This document shows positions 8,883 through 17,716 of a stretch of DNA of 64,000 nucleotides, piece by piece. Each line of letters opens with the position of its first letter. Position 1 is the stretch's first letter. The notes under the pieces are model-generated. The model saw only the letters and a program-made list of their open reading frames with translations. It made no database searches and had not been told where the DNA came from. This DNA comes from Marinobacter alexandrii (GTDB lineage Bacteria > Pseudomonadota > Gammaproteobacteria > Pseudomonadales > Oleiphilaceae), in contig NZ_SWKM01000012.1 in NCBI RefSeq assembly GCF_005871205.1, positions 186,001 through 250,000 of the forward strand, written 5' to 3'. The translations under genes and the position numbers were made by a program.

Positions 8883-8904
8883 GCAGCTAGAAAGCAGCTA
8901 GAAA
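8883..8904. repeat. Exact 11-bp tandem duplication
   Basis: GCAGCTAGAAA occurs twice in a row in the gap between the nuclease stop and the hydrolase start. It is short and has no visible function. Confidence 0.7.
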
Positions 8905-8938
8905 GCGACCACAGTTCGGCGCCGCCGTTTGGTCACTG

Positions 8939-10699
8939 TCAGAGTCGGATGTCGGTGATTACCGGGTTGTGGTCGGAGGAGCGCCAAGGCAGGGTTGACG
9001 TGACGTCCAGCGGGCCGTCATAGGCCAGGGCCCGGGGCTCGTCGGCGTTGAGTAGCCAAGTGGCGGCGGTCAGGATTCGTGGCTGCAAGGAAGCGGATGC
9101 CAGCGCGTAGTCGAGCGAGCCCCGGGCGCCCTTGTACCGGTAGGTGTACTGCGGGCAGGTGCGGGCATCGCAGGGCTGAAGCTGGTGCACCATGCTGGTA
9201 AAGCCGGCGCTGCGAAACACTTCAAGCGGTGCTTCCCGGGCGTAGGCGTTGAGATCGCCGGTGACCAGGGTGCCCGCCAGATTGTCGGGCGCGGGCAATT
9301 CCGAAAGCCACTGCACGATGGCTTCGGCGGCCTGAACCCGGCGATCATTGTAGCAGCCCTGGCCATCGTGCTGATCCCGATCAGCGCCGGTGGCACCTCG
9401 GCAGGACTTGGATTTCAGGTGCAGGGCGGTGATCCGAACCCCGGTGTCGCCGTTTTTGGCATGGAACACCTGAGTCACCGGTGGCCGACCCCGGTGCCGG
9501 AACAGTCCGCTGGTCAGTCGCTTGGCATGACCACTGGTTTGAACTCGATCGGAGCGGTACAGCAGTGCCGTTCGGATCTCATCCTGGCCATCAGCGCCAG
9601 GGGTGGTCACCACGCGCCAGCTTGGCCCCAGAGCCTCGGCCAGGTCGGCTACCGAGCTGGCGACGCCATAGCCGTCGTTTTCCAATTCGGTGAGCGCCAG
9701 GATATCCGGATCCGGTGCCCGCAAGGCTGCCAGAAGGCGCTGGTGCTGGTGTTCGTAGTCGGCCTGGGAACTGGCACCACGGCTGGTGGGAAAACCCTGG
9801 CCGTCGCCATCGCCGTTGAAATAATTGGCCAGGTTCAGGGTGACGAGGCGCAGGTGTGGCTGTTCAGGGCGTGTCGGCGGCGGCTGCCTGGGGTTGGCCG
9901 GCAGCAGTTCCGGCGTTGCCTGGGGCTGCAGGCGCCAGTCGCCGAAGCGGAAATCCAGAACGCCGACTAGCTGACCGAAACGGTCGCCGGCACGCACGGT
10001 GTTGTCGGCTGTCAGCCCACCCGGCGGCCAGGGTACTGGCCGAGGCTGCTGTTGCCGGTGGCCGTCATCCAGCACCACCCGCTGCAGGCGCTGGCGCTCG
10101 GGGGCTAGCTGGGCCGACGGTCCGGGCTCCAGGTACTCGGTGGCGTTGACCTGATCGGTCCGGGCCAGCGTCAGTTCGCCGTAGCGGCCAAGATTGTGGC
10201 TGTCGATCACCGTCAGCGGCTGTTCGAAGCGAACCCGCATGTTTTCCAGGGTTTCCGGCGGCTGTGGCCAGGGCAGGGTCAGGACAATGGGGGCTGGCAC
10301 TGGCTCGCGTCCGCACCGGGTCATGGCCTTGATGCCGACCAGTTCGGTGAGCCCGTGAAACTCCTTCACGGTACCGGTAATGCGCAGGCGATCACCGATC
10401 TCACCGAGGCTGCGGCGGGTGTACACGAACAGGGCTTCGGAGGTGCGTGGATCGGAGTCAGTCTGGTGGTCGGCCTGCTGCAGGTAGAAACCCTGAAAAC
10501 CGCCCTGGTGACGGCTATCTTGGCTCAGTATGGCTTCGACAGTGACGGTCTGGCCCGCCATGGGCGAGTGGTCACCGGCGCCCTGAATACGGGCAATGGG
10601 GGTGGCCGGGTCGCCACAGGACGCCGCTGCCGCGCCTGCCAGTGGCAGGAACAACAGCGCCAGGGCGATGGCACGAAGGAGAATGCGGGTTGCGGTCAC
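8939..10699 (-). CDS. Secreted ExeM/NucH-like endonuclease
   Basis: 586 residues with a GTG start at 10699 and a clear signal peptide (LLRAIALALLFLPLAGAAAA, cleavage before SCGDP). The N-terminal 200 residues resemble the OB/LTD-like module of ExeM/NucH extracellular nucleases. The rest is an endonuclease/exonuclease/phosphatase domain with LTELENDGYG, GDLNAYARE and a C-terminal SSDHNPV. Family members degrade extracellular DNA for nutrition and biofilm turnover. The gene starts 9 bases after the stop of the WYL regulator on the same strand, so the two are probably co-transcribed. Confidence 0.9.
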   Translation of the reverse strand: MTATRILLRAIALALLFLPLAGAAAASCGDPATPIARIQGAGDHSPMAGQTVTVEAILSQDSRHQGGFQGFYLQQADHQTDSDPRTSEALFVYTRRSLGEIGDRLRITGTVKEFHGLTELVGIKAMTRCGREPVPAPIVLTLPWPQPPETLENMRVRFEQPLTVIDSHNLGRYGELTLARTDQVNATEYLEPGPSAQLAPERQRLQRVVLDDGHRQQQPRPVPWPPGGLTADNTVRAGDRFGQLVGVLDFRFGDWRLQPQATPELLPANPRQPPPTRPEQPHLRLVTLNLANYFNGDGDGQGFPTSRGASSQADYEHQHQRLLAALRAPDPDILALTELENDGYGVASSVADLAEALGPSWRVVTTPGADGQDEIRTALLYRSDRVQTSGHAKRLTSGLFRHRGRPPVTQVFHAKNGDTGVRITALHLKSKSCRGATGADRDQHDGQGCYNDRRVQAAEAIVQWLSELPAPDNLAGTLVTGDLNAYAREAPLEVFRSAGFTSMVHQLQPCDARTCPQYTYRYKGARGSLDYALASASLQPRILTAATWLLNADEPRALAYDGPLDVTSTLPWRSSDHNPVITDIRL

Positions 10700-10708
10700 G
10701 CCGTCAGT

Positions 10709-11611
10709 TTAGCAGACGCCGGCTACCGCTTTCAGTGCCCGCTCCCGCTTGCTGCCAAAGCCCAACTGGTCCGGGTTAGCCAGCTCCAGCTGCTGCACCA
10801 GAGGGTCCGGATGCTGGTTGTCCAGGGTGATGCCCAGGCGGGACAGCACGTAAGGCGCCAGGGCCGCACGAGTTTTGACCTCAAGCCGGCCTCGCTCCAT
10901 GCCGTAGTCCCGGGCGATGATGCGTTGCTGGGCTTCGGTCAGGCGCAGATCCGGAGTCAGTACCATGGTGACTTCGCGGTTCCAGTCGTGGTCCTGCTGG
11001 CGGTCGCGTTTGACGCGCTGGCGCAGCGCCTCGGGCGGCCGATGGAAACGACTCAGGGCGAAGTCCCGGAACTCCCGGTTGGATTCGCACCAGGCCCGCA
11101 GATGCCAGCTGTTGCCGGTACACACCAGGGTATGGGGCTCGAGAATGCTCTCGACCGCTTCCGGACGACTCAAGGACACGTAGCTGGCCCGCAGTTGCCG
11201 GCCGTGACGTGTCGCCAGCACCACCGCGCGCATGGTTTCCGGGGAGATGACCCGGTTCGGGCCCTGCACGATGGTGCTCTCGGGCAAGCCGATATTCAGG
11301 GATTCGAAGGTGGCGCTCAGATTCTGCTGGCGTGCCAGAAGATCCCAGTATTCAGCCACCAGCCCGCAGGTAACCACCGGCTGGAAGTTGGCGGCCGGGA
11401 CATAACCTTTCAGGTGCCGGTCATAGACCAGGTTGCCCGGGGCAATTTCGCGCAGATAGGTGTTGATATCCTTGGATGCCTGCTGACGACCAATGCCAAA
11501 GCTGTGACAGATGTGGTTGGTGGTCAGGCGACCTTCCCACAAGGCAATGGTTTCAATCAGTCGGTAGCGAAGCAGCAAATCCCAGCGAATGGGCCAGTCC
11601 GTTTTTTTCAT
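10709..11611 (-). CDS. WYL-domain transcriptional regulator (BrxR/CapW-like)
   Basis: 300 residues. The N-terminus is a winged HTH (LWEGRLTTNHICHSFGIGRQQASKDINTY, shown here only as a region near residues 25-55). The middle is a WYL domain ending in WHLRAWCESN then FRDFALSRF, the strand pattern shared with the ligand-binding WYL regulators BrxR and CapW. The C-terminal 90 residues match the WCX extension. BrxR and CapW control BREX and CBASS defence operons, but no such system lies here. The next gene is a secreted nuclease, 9 bases away. Confidence 0.88.
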   Translation of the reverse strand: MKKTDWPIRWDLLLRYRLIETIALWEGRLTTNHICHSFGIGRQQASKDINTYLREIAPGNLVYDRHLKGYVPAANFQPVVTCGLVAEYWDLLARQQNLSATFESLNIGLPESTIVQGPNRVISPETMRAVVLATRHGRQLRASYVSLSRPEAVESILEPHTLVCTGNSWHLRAWCESNREFRDFALSRFHRPPEALRQRVKRDRQQDHDWNREVTMVLTPDLRLTEAQQRIIARDYGMERGRLEVKTRAALAPYVLSRLGITLDNQHPDPLVQQLELANPDQLGFGSKRERALKAVAGVC

Positions 11612-11885
11612 AACGACGCGCTCACGAGTCTAATAAATAGCTGAAAGTCATGTTACCTGCTCTGGTACGTGCAGTCTGTTACGACCCATTAATGTAAAAT
11701 GCTGTAAAACCGCGCAGTGGCGGAGTTGTAGAGGTGTCAACTAAGCTTGCAGGGTGTTTCGGCAAGTGCCTAGTGGTGATGAATATTCGGTACTGATTTA
11801 ATGCGCGTCCGGCCGATTCCGGATCTTGATGTTGTCGGTTTTCTGTTACCACCTACCGTATCTGCAATACCCGGAGTCTGTTGTC

Positions 11886-13172
11886 ATGACCCAGATGGTC
11901 GCTTCTCTGTCTGCCCTGATTATGAGCATCGTGCTGCTGGTCAGTGGTAATGCCTTTTTGATGACTTTGCTGGGTATCCGGTTGAGTATCGAAGCGGTGT
12001 CACCGGACATCATCGGCTGGATTCTGGTGTGTTATTCCATTGGTTTTGTGCTCGGCACCCTGTATGTCCACAAGATCATCGGGCGGGTTGGCCACATTCG
12101 TGCCTTTGCCGTGTTTGCCGCGGCCTCTGCCGTGGCCGCTCTGCTCTATCCCATGGCCGTATCGGAACTGTTCTGGGCAGTGCTGAGGGTTATTTCCGGG
12201 TTCAGTATTGCTGGTGTCCTGGTGGTTATTGAGAGCTGGTTCTCCAGTCGGGCTACCAATACCAACCGGGGCGCCCTGTTTGCGGTCTATCAGATTGTGT
12301 TCTATTCGTCGGCCGCAGGCGGTCAGCTGATCGTCAACGTTGGCGATCCGGCCAACTTCATGCCCTTTTCACTGGCGGCGATCCTGCTCACCCTGGCACT
12401 GCTTCCGTTGTCGCTGACCCGGATGGAGGCGCCGGCCATTCATCAGGTGGATCGGATCTCCATTTTTACGCTCGCCCGTGAATCGTTTACCGGTGTTGCC
12501 GGCGCCCTGACCTGTGGCGTGATGATTGGCGGCTTTTATGCCCTGGGTCCGGTGTACGCCACCCTGGTGGGACTGGATGTGGCCAAAACCTCGACCTTCA
12601 TGGCCAGCGCCATCGTTGCGGCCATGATCCTAGCCTGGCCCCTAGGGCGCCTGTGTGATCATTTTGACCGGCGCCGGGTGATGTTCTGGGTGGCCATACT
12701 GGCGGCCAGCTCTGCCGTTGCCGTGGCGGTCCTCGGGGCGGATAACATCTGGCAGCTGACCCTGTTCGTCGGACTGTTTACCGGTCTGTCAGCAACCCTG
12801 TATCCGGTGGCGGTTGCCATCACCAATGACCGGATGGAGAGCAGCCGGATTGTTGCCGCCAGTGCCACGCTGCTGCTCAGTTATGGCGTGGGTAGTGTGA
12901 TTGGCCCGGTAGTCATGGCCGAACTGATCAATGTGCTGGGGCCGTCTGGCCTGTTCTTCGGCAACGCCGGTTTCCTGCTGGTGCTGGCGGTGATTACCAG
13001 CTATCGCATCAGTCACACCGACGATGTGGCGGTGCAGGATCAGGAGCATTATGTCCCGGCCATGCCAGAGACCTCATCGGTGTTGACGGAAATTGACCCC
13101 CGTAACGAGGAATTTCACGAGTCGCCCGAAATGGAGGACATTCAGCGGGCGACCCAAAACCCGGCGGGCTGA
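11886..13172 (+). CDS. YcaD-like MFS transporter
   Basis: 428 residues from the ATG at 11886, after a GGAG at 11871-11874. Twelve hydrophobic helices are expected. The first half carries CYSIGFVLGTLYVHK and a positive loop RVGHIRA, and VVIESWFSSRATNTNRGALFA strongly recalls the E. coli YcaD family. A 45-residue acidic tail follows the last helix. The substrate of YcaD-type proteins is unknown. The upstream 274 bases hold no gene; I see no confident promoter there. Confidence 0.85.
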   Translation: MTQMVASLSALIMSIVLLVSGNAFLMTLLGIRLSIEAVSPDIIGWILVCYSIGFVLGTLYVHKIIGRVGHIRAFAVFAAASAVAALLYPMAVSELFWAVLRVISGFSIAGVLVVIESWFSSRATNTNRGALFAVYQIVFYSSAAGGQLIVNVGDPANFMPFSLAAILLTLALLPLSLTRMEAPAIHQVDRISIFTLARESFTGVAGALTCGVMIGGFYALGPVYATLVGLDVAKTSTFMASAIVAAMILAWPLGRLCDHFDRRRVMFWVAILAASSAVAVAVLGADNIWQLTLFVGLFTGLSATLYPVAVAITNDRMESSRIVAASATLLLSYGVGSVIGPVVMAELINVLGPSGLFFGNAGFLLVLAVITSYRISHTDDVAVQDQEHYVPAMPETSSVLTEIDPRNEEFHESPEMEDIQRATQNPAG

Positions 13173-13226
13173 TCCGTCTCTCGGTTTTCTACGACTTTGT
13201 TTTTGTATTCACATCTGTATTTATAG

Positions 13227-13246
13227 CAATGGTTAGCATACTATTG
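13227..13246. promoter_or_regulatory. Imperfect palindrome, candidate MarR operator
   Basis: CAATGGT (13227-13233) and ACTATTG (13240-13246) form a 7-bp inverted repeat with one mismatch and a 6-base spacer in an AT-rich stretch about 100 bases upstream of the MarR gene. MarR proteins bind such sites over their own promoters. The assignment rests only on position and symmetry. Confidence 0.4.
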
Positions 13247-13349
13247 TTACCTTTCCGATAAGGTCAGTTTTAAGATCAATTCGAGGTCGGCGTGTCAGTC
13301 CCGTTGGATGGCACTCCGCTGACCCGCCTATTTGAACGGAGTTTGAGGC

Positions 13350-13775
13350 ATGAGAGATCAGTTCCCCTTTGCCGTGGCCCGGGTTACCCGTCGCTGGAGA
13401 AAAATGCTCGATGAGCGCTTGAAGGATCTGGGCGTGACTCAGGCTCGCTGGAGCACCATGGTATATCTGGACAAAGGCGGCGAAGGCCTGACCCAACGGG
13501 AACTGGCCGGCCTGATGGCAATTGAGAATCCGACTCTGGTTCGGCTGCTGGACAGCCTGGAAGAGCAGGGTCTGATCGAGCGCCGGCCTTGTCCCAATGA
13601 CCGTCGCGCGCGCCGGTTACACCTGACCCCGGCTGGCCGGGCGTTCATGGACGATCTGACTGTGCGGGCTGAGAAACTTCGGGAGCAGATGCTGGAAGGT
13701 ATCAGCGACGACGACATCGAAACCACGGTCCGGGTATTCAACAAGATCCTGGAAAACGCTGAAAAGCAGAAGTAA
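13350..13775 (+). CDS. MarR-family regulator
   Basis: 141 residues with the MarR winged HTH: LTQRELAGLMAIENPTLVRLLDSLEEQGLIERR followed by the wing DRRARRLHLTPAG (residues about 50-95). Long flanking helices form the dimer interface. The gene ends 3 bases before an EmrB/QacA-type efflux gene and probably represses that operon, as MarR/EmrR do in drug efflux. The inducer is unknown. Confidence 0.93.
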   Translation: MRDQFPFAVARVTRRWRKMLDERLKDLGVTQARWSTMVYLDKGGEGLTQRELAGLMAIENPTLVRLLDSLEEQGLIERRPCPNDRRARRLHLTPAGRAFMDDLTVRAEKLREQMLEGISDDDIETTVRVFNKILENAEKQK

Positions 13776-13778
13776 GCC

Positions 13779-15170
13779 TTGAGCGACAACACGGTCGAGG
13801 GTCTCCGGACCCGATACGGTGAACGCTGGCGCTGGCTGGCGGTGGCAACGGTAATGCTCGGCACCATGGCGACAGTGCTCAGTGCCACGGTGGTCAACGT
13901 AGCACTGCACGACATCATGCTCGAGTTCGGCATTCGCCAGGGTCGGGTGCACTGGCTGGCGACCGGGTTTATTGCCGCCATGACCACCACCATGCTGGCA
14001 TCGTCCTGGTTGCTGGACCATTTTGGCGTCCGCAAGACCCTGGCCGGCGCCATGTTCATATTCACCGTGATTTCCATCGCCGGCGGGTTTGCCGCCACCC
14101 CGGAACAGCTCATTGCCGCCCGTATTGGCCAAGGCGCCATGGCCGGTCTTATGCAACCCATGGGCATGTACCTGGTGTTCCGCATCTTCCCTAGGGAAAA
14201 GCGCGGGCAAGCCATGGGCATCTATGGCATGGGCGTGATTCTGGCACCCGCCCTGGGGCCGGTGCTGGGCGGCTTTTTGGTCGATCAACTGAGCTGGCGT
14301 TACGTCATGTTTGCGCCGGCGCCGGTGACCATCATCGGCGTGGCCATGGCCTGGCGGTTCCTGCCCTTGCCGCCCTCCCGTCCGCAACCCTATCGCTTTG
14401 ACCTGCTGGGACTGATCCTGCTGGGTGCTACCCTGGCGCTGTCGCTGGACACCCTGAACCGGTTGCAGAATCTGGCCGGCCAGGAAACCCGCGTGGCCAT
14501 CGGCGGCGTGCTGTCGGCCCTGGCCCTGGTGTTGTTCCTGGTGCGGGAGCGCCGAGCCCGTCATCCCCTGGTCAATATCGCGCTGTTGCGCAAGCCGGTG
14601 TTCCTGTACGCCAATCTTGGCGCCCTGGCATTGGGCCTGGCGTTGTTCGGGTCAACCTACCTGATACCACTCTTCGTCCAGACTGCGCTAGATTACACCG
14701 CCACCGACGCCGGCTTGCTGATGTTGCCGGCCGGTGTGGTTCTGGGTATGACCTTTCCCTTGGCCGGGCGCCTGGCCGACCGGCAGAGTGCACGCAAGCT
14801 GGTGGTGTTCGGCATCGCGCTGTTTGCAGCCTCGGCGGTGCTGTTTGCGGTATCGGACCTGGCGCTGGCGTTCGGCTGGCTGGCCCTCTGGACTGTGGTC
14901 GGCCGCATTGGTATTGGTTTCATGCTGCCGGCGTTGTCCATCGGTGCTTTGAACCCACTGGCTCCGGAGGAACTGGGCGCCGGTTCCAGCACCATTAATT
15001 TCGCCCGGCAGTTGGGGGGTGCCTTTGGCGTTAACATGGTGGCATTAACTATTGAGTTCGGTGAGCACCACAATGGCATGCCCACCATCGAGGCGTTCCA
15101 CACCGCCTGGTGGCTGGTGGCCGTATTCGTTGCGCTGGCGGCAATCCCGGTCTGGAAAATGCGGACCTAG
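13779..15170 (+). CDS. DHA2-family (EmrB/QacA) multidrug efflux transporter
   Basis: 463 residues. TTG at 13779 is the likely start, 3 bases after the marR stop. Motif D1 is visible early (ATVVNVALHDIM), then LDHFGVRK (motif A), and GMGVILAPALGPVLGGFL is motif C of antiporters. Fourteen helices fit the length. The family exports lipophilic drugs in exchange for protons. No membrane-fusion partner (EmrA) is adjacent, so it may work alone or with one encoded elsewhere. No attempt at substrate assignment is possible. Confidence 0.9.
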   Translation: MSDNTVEGLRTRYGERWRWLAVATVMLGTMATVLSATVVNVALHDIMLEFGIRQGRVHWLATGFIAAMTTTMLASSWLLDHFGVRKTLAGAMFIFTVISIAGGFAATPEQLIAARIGQGAMAGLMQPMGMYLVFRIFPREKRGQAMGIYGMGVILAPALGPVLGGFLVDQLSWRYVMFAPAPVTIIGVAMAWRFLPLPPSRPQPYRFDLLGLILLGATLALSLDTLNRLQNLAGQETRVAIGGVLSALALVLFLVRERRARHPLVNIALLRKPVFLYANLGALALGLALFGSTYLIPLFVQTALDYTATDAGLLMLPAGVVLGMTFPLAGRLADRQSARKLVVFGIALFAASAVLFAVSDLALAFGWLALWTVVGRIGIGFMLPALSIGALNPLAPEELGAGSSTINFARQLGGAFGVNMVALTIEFGEHHNGMPTIEAFHTAWWLVAVFVALAAIPVWKMRT

Positions 15171-15208
15171 TGTTTGGTCCGCGCTCATCATTGGTTTTGG
15201 AGTTGTAG

Positions 15209-15778
15209 ATGGAAGCTTTTCTGGCCTCAACGGCCGCCGTTGCCATTGCGGAAATTGGTGACAAGACCCAGCTGTTGTCCCTGTTTCTCGTCGTCCGCTA
15301 CGGCCAGCGCCTGCCGATCATTCTCGGCATCCTGATCTCAACGCTGCTGAATCATGCCCTGTCGGCCTGGTTTGGCGCCTGGATTGCCGGGTTTATTCCT
15401 GAGGCCTGGCTGCCGTGGATTCTGGCGTTGAGTTTCGTGGCCATTGCGGCCTGGCTGCTGATCCCGGACAAGGACGACTCCGAGGATTCCCGCTTTCTGG
15501 GCATGGGCGCCTTCATGGCCACCACGGTGATGTTCTTCCTCGCGGAAATTGGTGACAAGACCCAGGTGGCCACCGTGGTGCTGGCAGCACGTTTTACTGA
15601 GACGGTATGGGTAGTTCTCGGTACTACGGTGGGGATGTTGATTGCCAACATACCGGTTATCATGGCAGGGCGTTGGCTGATGGATCGACTGCCCCTGGCC
15701 ACCGCAAGAATCAGTGCCAGCATCCTGTTTCTGGTGCTGGCGATTGTGACCATTGCCGCCACATTCGTGAACTCCTGA
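15209..15778 (+). CDS. TMEM165/GDT1-family cation transporter
   Basis: 189 residues with two inverted halves, each carrying the family signature: EIGDKTQLLSLFLV near residue 15 and EIGDKTQVATVVLA near residue 115. Six transmembrane helices fit. GDT1/UPF0016 proteins move Mn2+ and/or Ca2+ out of the cytoplasm, as bacterial Mn exporters of this family do. The central loop is acidic (PDKDDSEDS). It lies 38 bases after the efflux gene. I see no yybP-ykoY-type riboswitch in the short upstream gap. Confidence 0.92.
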   Translation: MEAFLASTAAVAIAEIGDKTQLLSLFLVVRYGQRLPIILGILISTLLNHALSAWFGAWIAGFIPEAWLPWILALSFVAIAAWLLIPDKDDSEDSRFLGMGAFMATTVMFFLAEIGDKTQVATVVLAARFTETVWVVLGTTVGMLIANIPVIMAGRWLMDRLPLATARISASILFLVLAIVTIAATFVNS

Positions 15779-15831
15779 TGCTGGCGGCTGTCACGGTACC
15801 CGTGTCGACAAGACGGTTGGAAAGAATCTCT

Positions 15832-16887
15832 ATGTGGTTCAGATGTGTAAGTTTTGCCCTGATGGCCCTGGTTCTGGCGGTGACTCCGTTGCAGGCCGCC
15901 GAGGATAACAAGCCTGGCCCCGACGCTGAGGCAAAGGGCGAGGAAGCGGCGCAGGACCGTTCGCCGCGCGTACCGACGTTTGAGTTGGATGGCGACCTGG
16001 CGGGCCGGATCGAAGTGTTCACCACCCGTTACGAGGACACCTTTGCCGGTATCGGTAACCGGATTGCCCTGGGCTATCTGGAACTGGTGAAGGCCAATCC
16101 GGGGGTTGACCCCTGGCTACCCGGTGAAGGCACCACCATTACCCTGCCCCGTCGTTACGTCATGCCGGATGCCCGGCGCGAAGGTATCGTGATCAATCTG
16201 GCGGAGTACCGCCTATACTATTTCACCGAAAATGGTGTGCAGGTGTATCCGGTGGGTGTTGGCTCTGAAGAGAATCCGTCGCCACTGACCGATGCTAAGG
16301 TGACCATGCCCCTGGAATCACCAGCCTGGTATCCGCCAGCCAGCATTCGCGCCGAGTACGAGCGTGATGGCGACTATCTGCCACGAATGATCCCGCCCGG
16401 GCCCTCCAACCCCCTGGGCAGCCATGCCCTGTTGCTGAGCGAGAAGGGCTATCTTATTCACGGCACCAACAAAAAGTTTGGCGTGGGGATGGCGGTCAGC
16501 CACGGTTGTTTCCGCATGTACAACGAGGACATCTCGCGCTTTGTCTATCAGGTCGATAAGGGTACGTCGGTGCAAGTGGTCCGGGACCCGGTAAAGATCG
16601 GCCTGTCCGGTGGCGAAGTCTGGCTGGAGGTGCACCGTCCGGATGAGGAATACCCGCGTTCGGATCGCGACGAACTCTGGCGCCAGGCGTTGGCCGAGGT
16701 TGAGGTCTTTCGAAAGCAGCACCCCGGAGTGGAAATTCAGCGCCGGGCGATCGAAATTGCCGTTGATCAGGCTGACGGCATTCCCACCATGATCGGTGAG
16801 CGGGTCGCCCGCGTGGCGGCCGACGATAGCTCCGAGGATGAAACTGCGAATACCGACCAAGAGTCGAAATCCACGCTCTATTTTTGA
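15832..16887 (+). CDS. L,D-transpeptidase (ErfK/YbiS type)
   Basis: 351 residues from the ATG at 15832. A signal peptide (FALMALVLAVTPLQA) is followed by an acidic disordered linker and a LysM-like segment (IALGYLELVKANPGVDPW). The YkuD catalytic domain follows, with IHGTNKKFG and the Cys motif SHGCFRM. These periplasmic enzymes form 3-3 peptidoglycan crosslinks or attach lipoproteins to the wall. The long C-terminus after the catalytic domain fits ErfK/YbiS proteins. A lipoprotein with a terminal Lys is encoded 3 kb downstream. Confidence 0.92.
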   Translation: MWFRCVSFALMALVLAVTPLQAAEDNKPGPDAEAKGEEAAQDRSPRVPTFELDGDLAGRIEVFTTRYEDTFAGIGNRIALGYLELVKANPGVDPWLPGEGTTITLPRRYVMPDARREGIVINLAEYRLYYFTENGVQVYPVGVGSEENPSPLTDAKVTMPLESPAWYPPASIRAEYERDGDYLPRMIPPGPSNPLGSHALLLSEKGYLIHGTNKKFGVGMAVSHGCFRMYNEDISRFVYQVDKGTSVQVVRDPVKIGLSGGEVWLEVHRPDEEYPRSDRDELWRQALAEVEVFRKQHPGVEIQRRAIEIAVDQADGIPTMIGERVARVAADDSSEDETANTDQESKSTLYF

Positions 16888-16937
16888 GCCTTCCACACGG
16901 CTCTGCTCAATAACAATGACAACAATAAGGAGAGCCC

Positions 16938-17690
16938 ATGGCTCGTACCATCCTGATTACCGGTGCCAGCTCCGGTCTCGGCGAGGGCATGGCCCGGGAA
17001 TTTGCCGCCCGGGGTGACCGCCTGGCCCTTTGCGCCCGCCGAACAGAGCGCCTGGCTCATCTGAAAGCTGAACTTGAACGGGATTACCCTGGGGTCATCG
17101 TTAGTGTGCGGGCCCTGGACGTCGACAATCACGACCAGGTCTTTGAGGTGTTCCGTGCCTTCCAGACTGAATATGGCACTCTGGACCGGGTCATCGTTAA
17201 CGCGGGTATCGGTAGCGGTCAGGCTCTCGGAACCGGTAATTTCGAGGCCAACCGGCAGACCGCTGAAACCAACTTTGTCTCTGCCCTGGCCCAGATGGAA
17301 GCGGCGATGGAGATCTTCCGCCAGCAGGGGCAGGGTCACCTAGTTACCGTGTCTTCGGTATCGGCGGTACGGGGCATGCCCGGCAGCATTAACACCTACG
17401 CCGCCACCAAGGTCGGCCTTGCGGCACTTTCGGAGGGACTGCGTGTCGAACTTGCAAAGGCGAAATCTCCGATTCGTGTGACTACACTGTATCCAGGCTA
17501 CATAAAAACGGCGATTAACGAACAAGTAAAGAATGCGCCGTTCCGAGTGGATGCCAAAACCGGCTGCAAGGCCATGGTTAAAGCCATTGAATCCGGCCGG
17601 GCGGAGTGTTTCGTGCCGGGCTGGCCGTGGACGGCAGTCGGATTTCTGCTACGCCGCTTACCCGTGTCGGTGCTAGCCAGGATGTTCTGA
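16938..17690 (+). CDS. SDR-family oxidoreductase
   Basis: 250 residues of the classical short-chain dehydrogenase type. The cofactor site is TGASSGLGEGMA, with ARR after the second strand suggesting NADPH; NAG is in VNAGIGSG, the Ser is in VSSVSAVRG, and the catalytic YAATK is present. The C-terminal WPWTAVGFLLRRLPVSVLARMF is hydrophobic, as in membrane-associated SDRs. The NfeD-type gene follows after 26 bases. The substrate is unknown. Confidence 0.9.
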   Translation: MARTILITGASSGLGEGMAREFAARGDRLALCARRTERLAHLKAELERDYPGVIVSVRALDVDNHDQVFEVFRAFQTEYGTLDRVIVNAGIGSGQALGTGNFEANRQTAETNFVSALAQMEAAMEIFRQQGQGHLVTVSSVSAVRGMPGSINTYAATKVGLAALSEGLRVELAKAKSPIRVTTLYPGYIKTAINEQVKNAPFRVDAKTGCKAMVKAIESGRAECFVPGWPWTAVGFLLRRLPVSVLARMF

Positions 17691-17716
17691 GTCTCAATCA
17701 GCGCCGGGGAGGTGGT

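Noticed and set aside
10709..11611. Defence island (BREX or CBASS) controlled by the WYL regulator
   Set aside because: No BREX or CBASS gene lies in the flanking 10 kb on either side; only a secreted nuclease follows.
15171..15208. yybP-ykoY riboswitch before the GDT1-type gene
   Set aside because: The gap is only 38 bases, too short for the aptamer.
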